64,000 nt of DNA from Paraconiothyrium sp. Pb-2020 (Eukaryota > Ascomycota > Dothideomycetes > Pleosporales > Didymosphaeriaceae), in NCBI GenBank assembly GCA_022419385.1, contig JAJUBI010000005.1:3658001-3722000 (forward strand). Direction: 5' to 3'. Shown here piece by piece: positions 1 to 11,198 of this stretch (within the stretch, counting starts at the first letter, position 1; every line of letters starts with the position of its first letter). The position numbers and the translations under genes are program-made. The notes below the pieces were generated by a model that was given only the letters and a program-made list of their open reading frames with translations, did no database searches and was not told where the DNA came from.

Positions 1-1377
1 CTCCGAACAGCATGGTCACCTTATTTTGGATCACTCTGCACTGCGGGAAGAGATGGCTGTGGCGAAGGGATCATGAATGATTGAAGCCAAGTTCACTCGG
101 GAGTCGCATACTGTTCAATCGAGGCGTCCTTTGATCCAGTAGACCAACAAGACTCTTACAGAAATGCTCAAAATTGCTGATTCAGCGGTTACACGCTCGT
201 ACATTGCTTGCTGCTAGCTATAGAGGGTTGGAAGATGGACAAATGCCCGGAATCTGAGGTCATCGTAGGGGTGAGGTTGCCATCTGGCCGAATGCCGAAC
301 CCGAACCATGGTTGTGGCAATATATCCCCCGCGTTTTTGTCTGTCGGTACAAGATCTTTGCGGGGCGAGATTACCACGCAGGTGATGAAATCGATCATCG
401 ATCTGAGGTTACACACAATAGGAAGTTGTGCGACATACCATATATCAATGCTAAAAAAAGCTTACTCTGCGTAGCTAGGATTTTCGTCTTGTAGTACTAT
501 TGTACTGTGTTGCTCCATCGAAAACCCCATCTAGGGCGGCCCATGAATGCTCGTCTTTGGGGCTAACGGTACTGCACTGGCTGCTTGCAAGCAGCGTGTT
601 GAGGTCGACCTCGCTCATGCTCTCACATTGGGTTACGAGTCACGTGTCTGACCGTCCTTGATTTCGTGTAGCGTATCCTGGTCGCAGCTCAGGCAGAATG
701 TCCTACCGGTATAGCAGCTGATATTAGGTATTAGCATAGAGAACGATATGTAAGTAGGCCGCTATCACTACATCATTAGCCACCTAGCAATGCAGGCTAA
801 GAGACGATGAACATAAAAGGCAAGCGTAACGTCATAGACAGATAGCAGGTTCACAATCTGTTAAAGTACCGCCCGTGTCAAAGAAATTTCACAGCTCTAA
901 ATGCACTACCCCACGATCAAAGGTTTATTCCCACCGCATCTTTATAGAGTCAACTGCCCCTGCCCCGCTGTCGCTCCTTCCCTGTCATGGGTAGAGTTTT
1001 GCTCGTGCTTATTCCGGGTCAAGAAGGGTAGAACAGTTGTTCTCTGACTCAGACTAATACACCATTTCGCCTCATACTGTGCTCCAATACCATCAAATGT
1101 TCAAGCGATGAAAGACGTTCTTGGAGTTTTGTCTCAATTAAGCAAAGATGATAGGAGTGCTATGGAAGAGAAACAAAGTTTGAACGGACTGTCACCCCTG
1201 CATGGCTGATGTTGACATGATAACAATGCGTATCCTATCTGTGACGCGCAAAACGCACCAGCAAAAGAGAAGTCTATCACTGATACGCGATAGCTAGTAT
1301 AAATACCAGAGAAGCCTATTCTATCACACTATCCAAATGCTCCAAACGAAAGATAATAAGAGTTTAAACTTGGAGAA
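1..1377. other. No gene recognised
   Basis: Only short overlapping open frames occur here, with no recognisable domain and no intron that would join them. A TATAAATA box at 1298-1305 faces the plus strand, but nothing downstream of it on that strand looks coding, because the next gene runs the other way. The left part could be the 3' region of a gene outside the window. Confidence 0.5.
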
Positions 1378-2395
1378 TCACCTTGCCCAGCCGTGGGAGT
1401 CAAGCTCTATCGGAGAGTGGACTTGACCAGAAGGCAATTCGGAGGGCAGAGGGCGGCTCTGTATCTCATGGGTAAAATCATGATAGGCCTGAGGTGCACG
1501 ATGGGACGTGTTGAAACTTTTGTCTTCGACTCCGAAAGCTCCCCCTGGTACCACCGCCTGAGATTTTCCGGGCTTGTCCCTGTGTCGACGTCGAAACAAA
1601 ACGAGTGTGATAATAAGCGCACCGAGGCCGAGTACACCAAGCGACGTACCCACTCCGATTCCTACCTTCACTCCCGTTGACATTCCATTGTATGTCGAGC
1701 TTTGCACGGCCGTTGTGTCCGTCGGAGATGGTTGTTCATTCAGGGGACTCGAGGATGAGGTATAAGGCGAGCTGGATGTTGGGCTCGCAGAAGAATTTGA
1801 TGTAGCTGTTGAGGTTCCGCGTGCAATGTTGAATCCTACCACAGCAATGGCACCAACGCTAGAAGATGCGGACAACGTCGTTGTCACCGTTGACCAGTCT
1901 GTGGACTCGCCAGCATCGGTAGCGGCGTACGTTAAGACTGCACCCCTGGATACACTAGAGATGCAGTCACCGTTGACAAAGCCGCTTGTTGCACGCAGGT
2001 TCGAGTAGCCCCTGCGCATAAGGGTCAGCCAGTAAAGAGGACTCAGAAGTGTCAATGGCTCACGAGGGACAACACATGATCTGTGTCGTAGTACGGTCTT
2101 CTGCAAAGGTTGCGACAGTCGTCCACAGATGCGGACATGTCAAAGGCTGGATGCTTATAGCGGTATGGCCATCGCCCCCTACACCTAGGCGCGCTTGTTC
2201 CTACCACGTAGTAACAGCAGAAGGTGCACACTTCACTGCCGTGTCGATGTCAAGCCCGTAGCCCGGGTCGAATGCTACTAGGCTAGGCCCATTAAGACGA
2301 AAGATAGACTCACAGCCAGGTGATGGTGTGGAAACGTTCGTAAGAGGAATCCAGGAAGTTACCTCGTGGCCGTTAGTCTCTGCCGCAAGAGACAT
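1378..2395 (-). CDS. Ser/Thr-rich single-pass membrane protein, function unknown
   Basis: Three exons (2395-2205, 2153-2064, 2011-1378) give 304 residues. The extracellular part is Cys-containing and includes a CCPSGY segment near residue 93 that is typical of a large fungal membrane-protein group. A Ser/Thr/Pro-rich stalk follows at about 160-205. One hydrophobic helix lies at about 209-233, followed by an FRRRHRDK stop-transfer run and a roughly 65-residue cytoplasmic tail. The second intron (2012-2063, GTGAGC to GCGCAG, CTGAC branch) is clear. The first (2154-2204, GTAGGA to CTATAAG) has an unusual AAG acceptor. I prefer it because the alternative is an in-frame TAG at 2201-2203. No N-terminal signal peptide is seen, which is common in this group. 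Wall sensing or surface adhesion is only a guess. It is divergent from the mannosidase gene, with 401 bp between starts. Confidence 0.6.
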
Positions 2396-2796
2396 CGCGA
2401 AGGGATTTAATGCAAACCCAGCCTTTCCACGTTCTCCAAGTTGGCGCAGGAAACTTAGTGTATAATAACAGTAGAACTTGGATGGCTCATAGGGAGTCAC
2501 ATCTCTGAGGGGCAGAATGAAGCAATGCAGAAGAAGGCACAAGTAGAATGAAGTTTTATCTTTTCGCCCCTTTGCAGCAACCAAGACACGGTGTGCACTA
2601 TCTCCGATAACAGCGAATCATGCACCCTCACTGAGTGACTGGGAGCCATGCGTAAGGGTATCACATCAAAAACAGACTGTGCCGCACTCCTGCCTTTGGC
2701 TGTCGTTTCGGACAACCATGGAACTTGGCGTCATCAAAAGATACACTCATCCTCATCATCCTCAAGAAAAATAATTCTCGCTTTACATCACACAAT
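2396..2796. promoter_or_regulatory. Shared upstream region of two divergent genes
   Basis: The 401 bp between the membrane-protein start (2395, minus) and the mannosidase start (2797, plus) must hold both promoters. An upstream in-frame codon at 2725 would add 24 residues to the mannosidase. I prefer 2797 because the longer form would place a hydrophobic stretch ahead of the proper membrane anchor. No clear TATA box was seen. Confidence 0.4.
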
Positions 2797-4705
2797 ATGG
2801 CCAACTCTGCGCGCCGCCCCAAAAATCACACGAGCCGTGTTGGCACCAGAGACACTACACGTCGGAAGGGCTCCTCGGGCTCTTCGATCCCTAGTGTCCG
2901 ATCAACCCGCAGAGTTTTATCAGTTATAGGTGCGATTCTTTTTGGTATTCTGCTTACATTTTGGCTTGCTTTCAACATCCGGCAACTGGAAGTGGAATGG
3001 TGGTGGTCATCCACTCCCGCCGAGGAATGGAAAGAAAGGAGAGAACAAGTCAAAGATGCTTTCGTCAGTAGCTAGGACGCATACACCAGATATGCGTGGG
3101 GTAATTGGGGACCATCTCGAGGCTGTATCCAAATCTAATCTCTCCTTTCAGGACAAGACCGTTTTCACCCGGTCTCTAAGAGCGGTTCGCAGATGAGTCC
3201 TAAAGGGCTGGGTTGGATCATTGTCGATAGTCTTGACACGATGATGATCATGAACCTTACATCGCAGTTGTCTGACGCCAGAATTTGGCTACAACGAAAG
3301 CTGGATTACGAACAAGACCAGGACGTAAACACCTTCGAAACCACTATTCGCATGCTCGGCGGTTTGCTCTCCGCACACTACCTCTCCCGAATCCTCCACG
3401 GCGTGTCATCGAGAAGGGATCGAGTCTATTTGTCCAAAGCTGTTGACCTAGCAGATCGACTCCTTGGCGCTTACGACTCACCGTCTGGAATCCCTTACGC
3501 AAGCGTTCATCTGGCAACACGCAAAGGCCTCGTATCACACACTGATGGTGGAGCCTCATCAACCGCAGAGGCCACAACATTACAATTGGAAATGAAGTAC
3601 TTATCGAATATCACCGGAAATGATATATATTGGCGCAAAGCCGAGAAGGTCATGCAAGTCATCGATGGCATTGGTGCGGCTGATGGTCTCGTTCCAATCT
3701 TCGTGTCGCCCCATACAGGCAGATTTACGAGCAGAGAGATTCGTCTTGGAAGTCGAGGTGATTCATACTATGGTGAGTTCCCGATTCATCCTGTGCATAT
3801 CTCATGGAAGCTAATGGTTGCAGAGTATCTTGTCAAGCAATACCTGCAAACTTCAGAACCAATATACCTGGAAATGTGGGAAGAAGCCATGAAGGGTATT
3901 CAAAAGCATTTGATCATTGCTACTAAGCACGCGAAGCTCAGTATTGTTGCCGAATTACCCAACGGAATTGGTGGGAATTTGTCTCCCAAGATGGACCACC
4001 TCGTCTGTTTTCTCCCTGGCTCCATTGCGGTCGGTGCTACCAATGGACTCACAGAAGCCGACGCGCGGCGTCTGCCTAGCTGGAATGCCGATAAGGCACA
4101 ACAAATGAAGCTGGCGAGAGAGCTGATCAAAACTTGTAGGGGTATGTATAAGGTTACAGAGACTGGAATTGCACCTGAAATCGTTTGGTTTTCTGCCGAC
4201 GAGACGATGTTACGCTCGACAAGTGAGAGGCCTTCGTTATTAGCTCGTAGTTCCGATTCTGAGACTAGTTGGAAGAAGGACTACAACATCAAACCGCTTG
4301 ATGCGCATAACTTACAACGTCCCGAGACATTAGAAAGCCTGTTTATAATGTGGCGAATCACCAAGAATCCCATCTACCGAGAATGGGGATGGACAATCTT
4401 CCAGGCATTTCTGAAGTACTCGACCGTGGAGTTTGGAGAGGGATTTTCGTCTCTTAATGACGTGAACAAAATCCCACCGCCTCGGCGGGACGATATGGAG
4501 AGTTTCTGGCTTGTAAGTAAGACCCATGTGACAATACGTCTTGGCTAACATCGCTGTCAAGGCCGAAACGCTGAAATATCTTTACCTGTTGTTCTCCCCA
4601 GATGATCTTCTTCCACTTACTGAAGTGGTTTTTAATACCGAAGCGCACGTTTTCCCAAGGATGGGTAAAGGGAAATTCGGAACCGGCTGGGAACGCGCCC
4701 GCTGA
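2797..4705 (+). pseudogene. Class I alpha-1,2-mannosidase (GH47) with one in-frame stop
   Basis: GH47 enzymes trim alpha-1,2-mannose from N-glycans in the ER/Golgi. Exons 2797-3100, 3152-4512 and 4562-4705 join to 603 codons including the stop, normal for the family. A type II anchor lies at residues 40-59 after a basic N-terminus. The family blocks WIIVDSLDTMMIMN, FETTIRMLGGLLSA and, near the C-terminus, FNTEAH (the calcium-binding Thr) are intact. Introns 3101-3151 (branch CTAAT, TTTCAG) and 4513-4561 are canonical. The single defect is TAG at 3073-3075 (codon 93), in a segment reading SS*DAYTRYAWG. Other family members normally carry Trp there, so this is TGG to TAG. Translation from a later Met would lose the anchor and the first catalytic-domain helix. 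I infer a recent null allele; a sequencing error is the alternative. Confidence 0.8.
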
Positions 4706-6482
4706 AAGATCTATTACACAGTGAATATCATCAGCATCGCCTTCGACGGGACAAAATCCGTAGTGTGCGTTACATGGCTGAGTAGGTTCCCCTATGGTCC
4801 TATGTGAAGGGTTATCGCCATGATTCCAGTATTTGTGTCAAGGTGTAGAGGTATGCTCGGTCATCTTGAATGTCAATACAGACGGAGTTTGGTAATCGCA
4901 TCACCTTGGTTCATTCATGTATTGTGTATGGGTGCTGTAACACCTGAAAGATTTTCGACGTCGTGCATCCGTCTTGCAACAACAGCGTGATTTTGATGAC
5001 TTAATGTTTCGACAAGGATGCGTCTCGGTTTGTATGTATCTTGTATATCCGTGGCGCGTAAGGCTTCATACGTGTTGCGGGCCTGTCCGTCGTTCAGGTG
5101 TAGCGATAGCTTAAGTAGTATTGCTACATGAGGGCGCGCTAACTTGATCATATTACGGACGAAGCGAATCGACCGAATCAGTAGTTCCGGCAGTGGCAGC
5201 AAGAATGTCTGTCAAACGTCGTGCAAAAAGGCATACGGTAAACCTAGGCTTCATAATAAATAGCCTGGAGTCACACACATCACGGACCCACCTTTGAACT
5301 CAGAAGTAAGGCTCAGATGCAGATTTGTATTCTACCTACCGTAGTGGTCCTCAGATTAGCTCTCCTGCTGTTCTCACGTGCAACCACAGCTCCACCTCGG
5401 GTTTCCCCTCAGTATCACCAGGCTACTCTCAATTTTGGCTTTAATGCCCCAACAGGGACATCATCACCGGACCCTTGACCCTGCACAGCAACTGTCTGTT
5501 TCAGGCCGAAGACTTTCCACCTCCATCCATCAAACCATACGCACCGGCAACAACAACAACCAGTCACCCCGACACACACCCGCAGGTGGCGCTCGGATTG
5601 AAAACTACTTTTGAGTCGTCATCAGCAGCACTGCTTGCAGTACCTGCCTCAACCCTTTTACTTTTTCCTCAATGCGCGGTGGGGGCGGTTGCGGTGCGAG
5701 GTTCGGCGGAAGGGCGCGAAGTCGCGGATACGACGTGCTTGACTTGCGAGACAAGGCACTCCCTCTGATATCTGTTCTCGCGAGCCGCTGGGAAACGACT
5801 CCAGCCACTGGGACCGCGCGGGTGATTAGGCCGCGGTGGGCTTCCTGGCTGATGGAGGGATTTCGGTCATTGGGATCTAGAAGAGATTTAGTAAAGGTTC
5901 TACGCAGCGTTCTGTGCGGTGCGGAACGAGCTGGTGGGCGGGCAGCAGACTTACTCACAGCTTGGGTGGTGTGTAAGAGAAGGTGCAATGCGACGCGAAA
6001 TGGAAGTTAGGCGCAAGCGCGACGTCACAGGATGCACTAACGCGATTAGTCATTCTAAAAGGAATTGGGAAATGCTAGACTAACATGGCATTGGTATTCT
6101 TCCGTCCATATTCTCGATGTTTGCTACCTGTATTCTGCTGGAGATCGAGCGAATTACGCCTCCAGTCTCCGATTCTTTTTGTCCATTGCATTCCAGGGTT
6201 TTGATTTAATCATTTAAAATTGCTTTCATAGCCCTGAGGTTTCAACTCTTCTGAATCGCAGGACAGATGTATGAACAGTGACGCTAGGAGTAAGAAAAAC
6301 GCTATCAATGCTGAGCAAGTCAGCCCATCCCTCCAACCCTGTACATGATCAACCCCCCGATACCCGATGCCAATGCTCCCTCAACCTCTCATCCACCTGA
6401 TACTTTTGCACATGCAGCGTCGAACTTTCGCCCTTCAGTGATTAAGCAATAGTACCACAACCTAATCTCACTCTAGGCGCTT
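4706..6482. other. No gene recognised
   Basis: Nothing resembles a known family. Overlapping open frames at 5605-5988 (minus, 127 codons, Arg/Ser/Pro-rich) and 5672-6010 (plus, 112 codons) oppose each other and lack recognisable motifs. I do not call either. The segment 5660-5990 is more GC-rich than its flanks. Confidence 0.45.
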
Positions 6483-7676
6483 CTAGAATCGATCTCTCTG
6501 CCGGGCGCGGTAAACGGTAAAACCAACGTATGCACCTGTAAGCGTCAATCCGAAGAGTACGAATTTGAACAAGAACCAGCCCCAGCTTCCGCTGCTCTCC
6601 TTTGGCCTGACAGCACTGCTCCCAGTCTTCTTGCCAGTGTTCGATGAAGACGACGCGCCTCCCTTCATGTATAGGTTCTGTGTGCGGACGCTGATGATGT
6701 CGTGGTTGTCAGAAAGCTCGCCTGTTTCAGCGGAGAAACCGAGGTAGGCCACCGGAGGCACCTTGAAGTTCTCGATCTCGAAGCACTCGGTCCATTCGTC
6801 TTCTTGCTTGTACTGGAGGTCGAGCTTGAGCGATTTGTCGGCGAAGTAGGTGAAGCGGGCCTTGGTGGGGATTCCAGCGTTGCGAATGCCTCGGGCCTGT
6901 ACACAATATTAGCATACGTGTCTTCTTTCCCATTTGACTCAAGTTCTATAGTGGATCATTGAGTAGCTGGTTTCATACCGAGCATCCAGCGAGTTCATTC
7001 GCCTTGCCGTCGTTGTCCTTATCGTACGGCGTCTTCCCATCACCGTTCATAGCCATGATATAGGGGAACACGGTGCCGGGCCTGTTGTTCTTGTACGTGT
7101 CGAAGAAGACACCAAGGCCCTCGAAGTTGTCGGCGGCGCCGAAAACGTTGCCGGGGCTGGCGCGCTGCTTGGTGAGCCACATCGCAAAGCCATCACCGTA
7201 AAGGTTGCCTTGGCCTGAGATCTTGAACTCAACCATGATCTACTCGCGTGAGCTGACGCTGGTGGTGAGGGGATGGGGGACTAATATATGTACCTCCCAG
7301 TTGGTCGCGGTCAATGGCACGCGCGAGAATATCCAACCATCGCGTGAGGGCTTGTCCGAGGCCAGGCGGATGTACTTGTCGGTGCGAATAATGCAGTCGC
7401 CGCCAAAGTCCCACCAGCGGCTTTGCATATCTGAGTCGAGGTATGGCTATGGCAAATCAATACTGGACCTTTGCGATCATCGTATGCGAGTCGCGCTTAC
7501 AGTCTCGAGACTATGTGTCCGTAACTACCACCCATTAGCAGCTGCATGTTACATCTCGGCATACCCAGACTCACAGTGATAGCCTTAACATCTGGATGCT
7601 CCTCCAATCCCAGGCCCAAAGCGCCCGTCAAGCTCCCTGCCAGCAGGCACAAACTCTTCCATTGCTTTCCAAACAT
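6483..7676 (-). CDS. L-type (legume-like) lectin, VIP36/Emp46-47 class cargo receptor
   Basis: This is a type I membrane lectin that binds high-mannose glycoproteins and cycles between ER and Golgi. Five exons (7676-7575, 7524-7501, 7446-7294, 7239-6979, 6896-6483) give 317 residues. A signal peptide is followed by the lectin fold, with the landmarks SRWWDFGGD, DGFAMWLT, GVFFDTYKNN and YLGFSAETGELSDNHDI. A Ser/Gly linker leads to one membrane helix near residues 285-308 and a short RARQRDRF tail. The second exon is only 24 nt, flanked by clean GTGAGT...GGTAG and GTAAGC...ATAG introns, and it supplies the strand that begins the lectin domain. The start at 7676 places the hydrophobic signal directly at the N-terminus. 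It is divergent from TIM13. Confidence 0.9.
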
Positions 7677-8050
7677 CTTGTCTCGTCTGTCTTCGCACCA
7701 ACTCCAAGACAATGTCTAATAGCTCCCGCGTTGTAATCGTAATCGTGTAAAGATGCGAGAGGGAAAGAACGGAAGAAGACTAAGCTTCTGCAATTGCTAA
7801 GAAGAGGGCCCTACGGCTAGTCGAAGAGAGGAGGGGTCGCGTCGGTGGCGAGCGACATGTAGAAGACCGAGTTGTGAGCGTTGCGGAGAGCGTGGCCTTT
7901 CCGCGAAGCTCGTGCGCCCTGCCGAGAAAGCGCCGCCCGCTGGGGTCTTTGACGTCGTGCATCGACACTTTTTTTGCGACAACACCAGCCCCGTCGAAAC
8001 ATCAATCGCTCACCTACAATCTTCCTCCTTGATTATTATCGATTTGCACA
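7677..8050. promoter_or_regulatory. Bidirectional promoter region between the lectin gene and TIM13
   Basis: There are 374 bp between the two start codons. Both genes are housekeeping and no TATA box is obvious, as expected for broad fungal promoters. Overlapping minus-strand open frames at 7780-8005 are GC-rich and carry no motif, so they are not called. Confidence 0.5.
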
Positions 8051-8408
8051 ATGGACTCTCTCGGCGGAATGGGCTCTCTCGGTGGTGGCGACCCCAAGAC
8101 TCAGATTATGCGCCAGGTCCAGCAGGAAGCTGCGATGCAGAACGCTCGTATGCTGGTCGAGGTATGTCTTTTTGTTATTTCTCACTAGCCGATGTCTGTG
8201 TGCTGATTACATGAGACAGAAACTCAACGAGCACTGCTTCGATCGCTGCGTCCCTAAACCCGGCGCCTCACTATCTAAGGGCGAGGAAGGCTGCTTTACC
8301 GCCTGCATGGAGAAGTACATGTCCGCCTGGAACACCGTCTCCAAGACATACGTCGCACGGATACAGAAGGAGTCACAGAGCGGTGCTGCGCTTTCGAACA
8401 GCTTTTAG
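8051..8408 (+). CDS. TIM13: Mitochondrial intermembrane-space chaperone Tim13
   Basis: Tim13 pairs with Tim8 in a hexameric chaperone that carries hydrophobic precursors across the intermembrane space to the TIM22 and SAM machineries. Two exons (8051-8161 and 8220-8408) give 99 residues, the usual size. The twin CX3C motif is present (CFDRC and CFTAC, 11 residues apart). The region before it is Gln- and Met-rich (IMRQVQQEAAMQNARMLVE), as in Tim13 rather than Tim8/9/10. The intron is 58 nt (GTATGT, CTGAT branch, GACAG). The start at 8051 is the only Met that gives the family N-terminus. Confidence 0.93.
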
Positions 8409-9076
8409 ACAGATCGCATTAGTGGACCAACGAGAAAGAGGAGGATTCAGCGGTCAGGAACATTGAACCGGCCGCGCGACGAGCGATCCGCATCTCAAAA
8501 TCCTGGACCCGAATATAGCCTAGTATTTGGGCTTATAGTATAGAGGCATGTACGACGTATGGGGCATGCTTGGATTAACTGCATCGGATCGGCGGCATCA
8601 CGGTTGTAAAACATTGTACAATACTATTGTGGGCCATGCATCGACCTTCGGGATCCTACAAACATGTATTATTACGAAAATTTACAGGGTGATCATAAGT
8701 GCGCAGTGTTTTGTTCCAAGGGGGCTTACCGTCGTCTTCTCTCCCGCAACTACGGCGCCTTCTGCATCAAATGTTGAAGCAGGGGCTTCCACATTTTAAG
8801 AAACGTAAGACACACATGTCTTGTATCCAGTAACAAGAGACACTAGATCGATGTCCTGACGAGACGCCCCAGCAAAGACAACCCGAGACTGCACTTGCAT
8901 GCCATCAGTCTATAAGTATCGTCTACTACTGACAGAGATACAAGAGCGAGCCAACACAATCCGGTCTTCAGTAGCAGGTCTACTGGCATCAACGCAATCT
9001 CTGAATCCCCTCCGCCAAATCGGTTATTCAACCTCTCTTCAACAAAACACGCCATCAACGCACACCAACTCGGTCC
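8409..9076. other. No gene recognised
   Basis: This is the 3' flank of TIM13. The small open frames in it overlap one another on opposite strands and show no family signature. Confidence 0.5.
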
Positions 9077-9544
9077 CTAAGATCCCCAACACCACCCGTC
9101 GCTATGTTTAACACTCTTCCTTCTCGTGGATATGTGACAATCCACCTCTACTGGAGCGATCGCAGCAGCCGCAATTTTGTCGGCATCTTGCACTTGAACC
9201 AAGCTGGACAAGCTGCGCTTATACACGATGTGACGAGGGGGGTCTGTTTGGCAAGCTACAATAGCAGCCTGGGGTATTATGAAGTTGTCCAACTCCGGAG
9301 GCATTAGGTACCACAGGGAACGGTTGGGGGACGCAGACGAGGAGGGCCAGGACATGGAGCTGAGGGAGCGTGTGGAGTGTATGGTAGTGTGGATGTGCTG
9401 GTATAATGGGGATGGTATCCTGCTAACAGGGCTTGTTTGTGGTGGGGGCGAGATAATTAAGGGGTCGCGTAGCGGTGGTTGTGGAAGCAGGTCATGAACT
9501 GTGGTGTTAAATTTGCTGTTTGCCAAAGACGACCATTCTGGCAT
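9077..9544 (-). CDS. Possible hypothetical protein (weak)
   Basis: An uninterrupted 155-codon frame starts at an ATG at 9544 and is rich in Pro and Ser. It has no hydrophobic segment, signal peptide or recognised motif. It is divergent from the better-supported hypothetical gene at 9680, which gives it a plausible promoter. Length alone is weak evidence in this GC context. I would keep it only if transcripts support it. Confidence 0.22.
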   Translation of the reverse strand: MPEWSSLANSKFNTTVHDLLPQPPLRDPLIISPPPQTSPVSRIPSPLYQHIHTTIHSTRSLSSMSWPSSSASPNRSLWYLMPPELDNFIIPQAAIVACQTDPPRHIVYKRSLSSLVQVQDADKIAAAAIAPVEVDCHISTRRKSVKHSDGWCWGS

Positions 9545-9679
9545 TTTCAGTCGCAACTCCTTGTATGCTATCCAAGATTGCTTTCTTCATGGTGATATAC
9601 TACAATCGATCAATCATCGATCCTATAAAGCACCTCCTTCACATCCTATCATGTCCCGTTTCCAATTACGCACCTCACC

Positions 9680-10015
9680 ATGGATCGCCTCAGAGACCTC
9701 CTCGGCGAAGCCACAGGTTCGCTACCTAAAGATTCCTTCCGCTACTTCCTCATGAAGCAACTCGCCAATTCATCAACCCCAGTTCGCGCCACGCAAGACG
9801 TGTATGACACACCAGAAGAAGCACACGCTGCTATAATCAATTACATGCAGGTTAATTATCCCTATCATCGGTGGCTTGAGTCTCGAACGCCTGTCGGCGA
9901 TTGGTACAGGGGATATGAGGGATACGTCAAGGGGAAGGATTATAAGGATGGCGATTGGATTGACGAGGAGGTGATTGGGTGGGTGTGGATTGAGAGGGAG
10001 GAGGGAAGTGGATGA
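9680..10015 (+). CDS. Small acidic hypothetical protein
   Basis: A single exon encodes 111 residues. The composition looks like a real soluble protein: an amphipathic N-terminal helix (MDRLRDLLGEATG), a YFLMKQLANSS segment, and an aromatic, acidic C-terminal half rich in Trp, Tyr, Asp and Gly (for example GDWYRGYEGYVKGKDYKDGD). There is no signal peptide or membrane helix. I do not recognise the family and propose no function. Confidence 0.55.
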   Translation: MDRLRDLLGEATGSLPKDSFRYFLMKQLANSSTPVRATQDVYDTPEEAHAAIINYMQVNYPYHRWLESRTPVGDWYRGYEGYVKGKDYKDGDWIDEEVIGWVWIEREEGSG

Positions 10016-11198
10016 GGGGGATCAAGAACACGTACTGGGTGATAACGGAGATACATATGAAGGCTATGGGTGTCTTGAAGCATAGAAGTCGAACTTGACC
10101 GGAGTAGAACCCGTCAGAGTGTTATAGTTTTATCTCTCCTTGTGCTGAAAAAGGTCGGTTTTGCAGTTTGAAAAGAGTGAGGCTTTTGAAGCTCCCTTCA
10201 TCAGTGTATATGTCTCCAAGAGGATTTTCAAACAACCATAATTTTGCTTCCGCCGTGGACCATAAGCCTCTGAGGTAGATACTGGAGGAGAAGTCCGCGT
10301 CATCTCCGAGCCATCTCCCTGAGCCGGACCGTAGTCGGCTTCTGTCACAACCGACGGCAATACATGTCCCAGGCCTGGGTGATCTGACAAAGCACTCGTA
10401 TGTGGAGGAATCAAGCTTTCTTAGCAAGGGCTCTATGCTCGAAACTGGGCATACTACGTTCATTCGATTATGCCCGATTGCTTGGCTACTCTTCATGGAC
10501 TAGACAGTCGGCACTATCATAGATTTATGCAAGAGCGGAATGTGCGGACGCTTCTCCGCCTTCAAAAATACCAAGCATCGGCAAGAAATGACGTTCGAAA
10601 AACTGTTTGATGTCTACAAAATTTTGCAGGAGAGGGTGGGATCGGCAAGGAGAACGGTGACGCGGACCACCTCGGCTGTTGGTAGCCTTCGATATTGCCC
10701 TCCCCACACATTGCCCGCATCTCTCAAACAAGCGCGTATCTACACAGAACAACCTCCACACGCACATAGACGCGCTGCTGATCGTGCCTCGCCTTCCTCC
10801 GCCTCCGCCATGTGCATCGATTTATGGACCCGTTCGACTCGTGCCTCTCCAGGCGTCCGTCACACCGAGCGGGGCGCCAAGTGCACTAGCAGCGGATCAG
10901 ATAAAATCTTCAGCGGATCTGATAACTTAATTTGCCAAGTCATAGGCCACCGAGCCAATCACCGCTGAGGCCCGCCCTCGATGCCTAACCGTTAACCGTC
11001 TATCCCGAGTCCCTGCGTTGTGGTCCGATTGATCGAACCTGTCTGTGGAAATGACGCGAAGCGATGTGGCCCTCCGATGCCGGTGGGGACAACTTAAAAG
11101 GCGCCATCCCTCGGCGTATGCTCGCAGCATTCGAATCTTATCAGATCATCTCGTGTACCTCACTACTTTCCTCCTTTCAGCTTACACATTTTGCCAAG
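10016..11198. other. No gene recognised
   Basis: Minus-strand frames at 10122-10496 and plus-strand frames at 10540-10968 have no motif and cannot be joined into a longer product by good splice sites. The right end is the promoter of the oxidoreductase at 11199. Confidence 0.45.

Noticed and set aside
3193..4548. A shorter mannosidase starting at ATG 3193 and ending at 4548
   Set aside because: The start lies inside a conserved block and the end runs into an intron at 4513; the spliced model restores the family ends.
5605..6010. Opposing open frames of 127 and 112 codons
   Set aside because: They overlap antisense, are GC-driven and have no motif or splice support.
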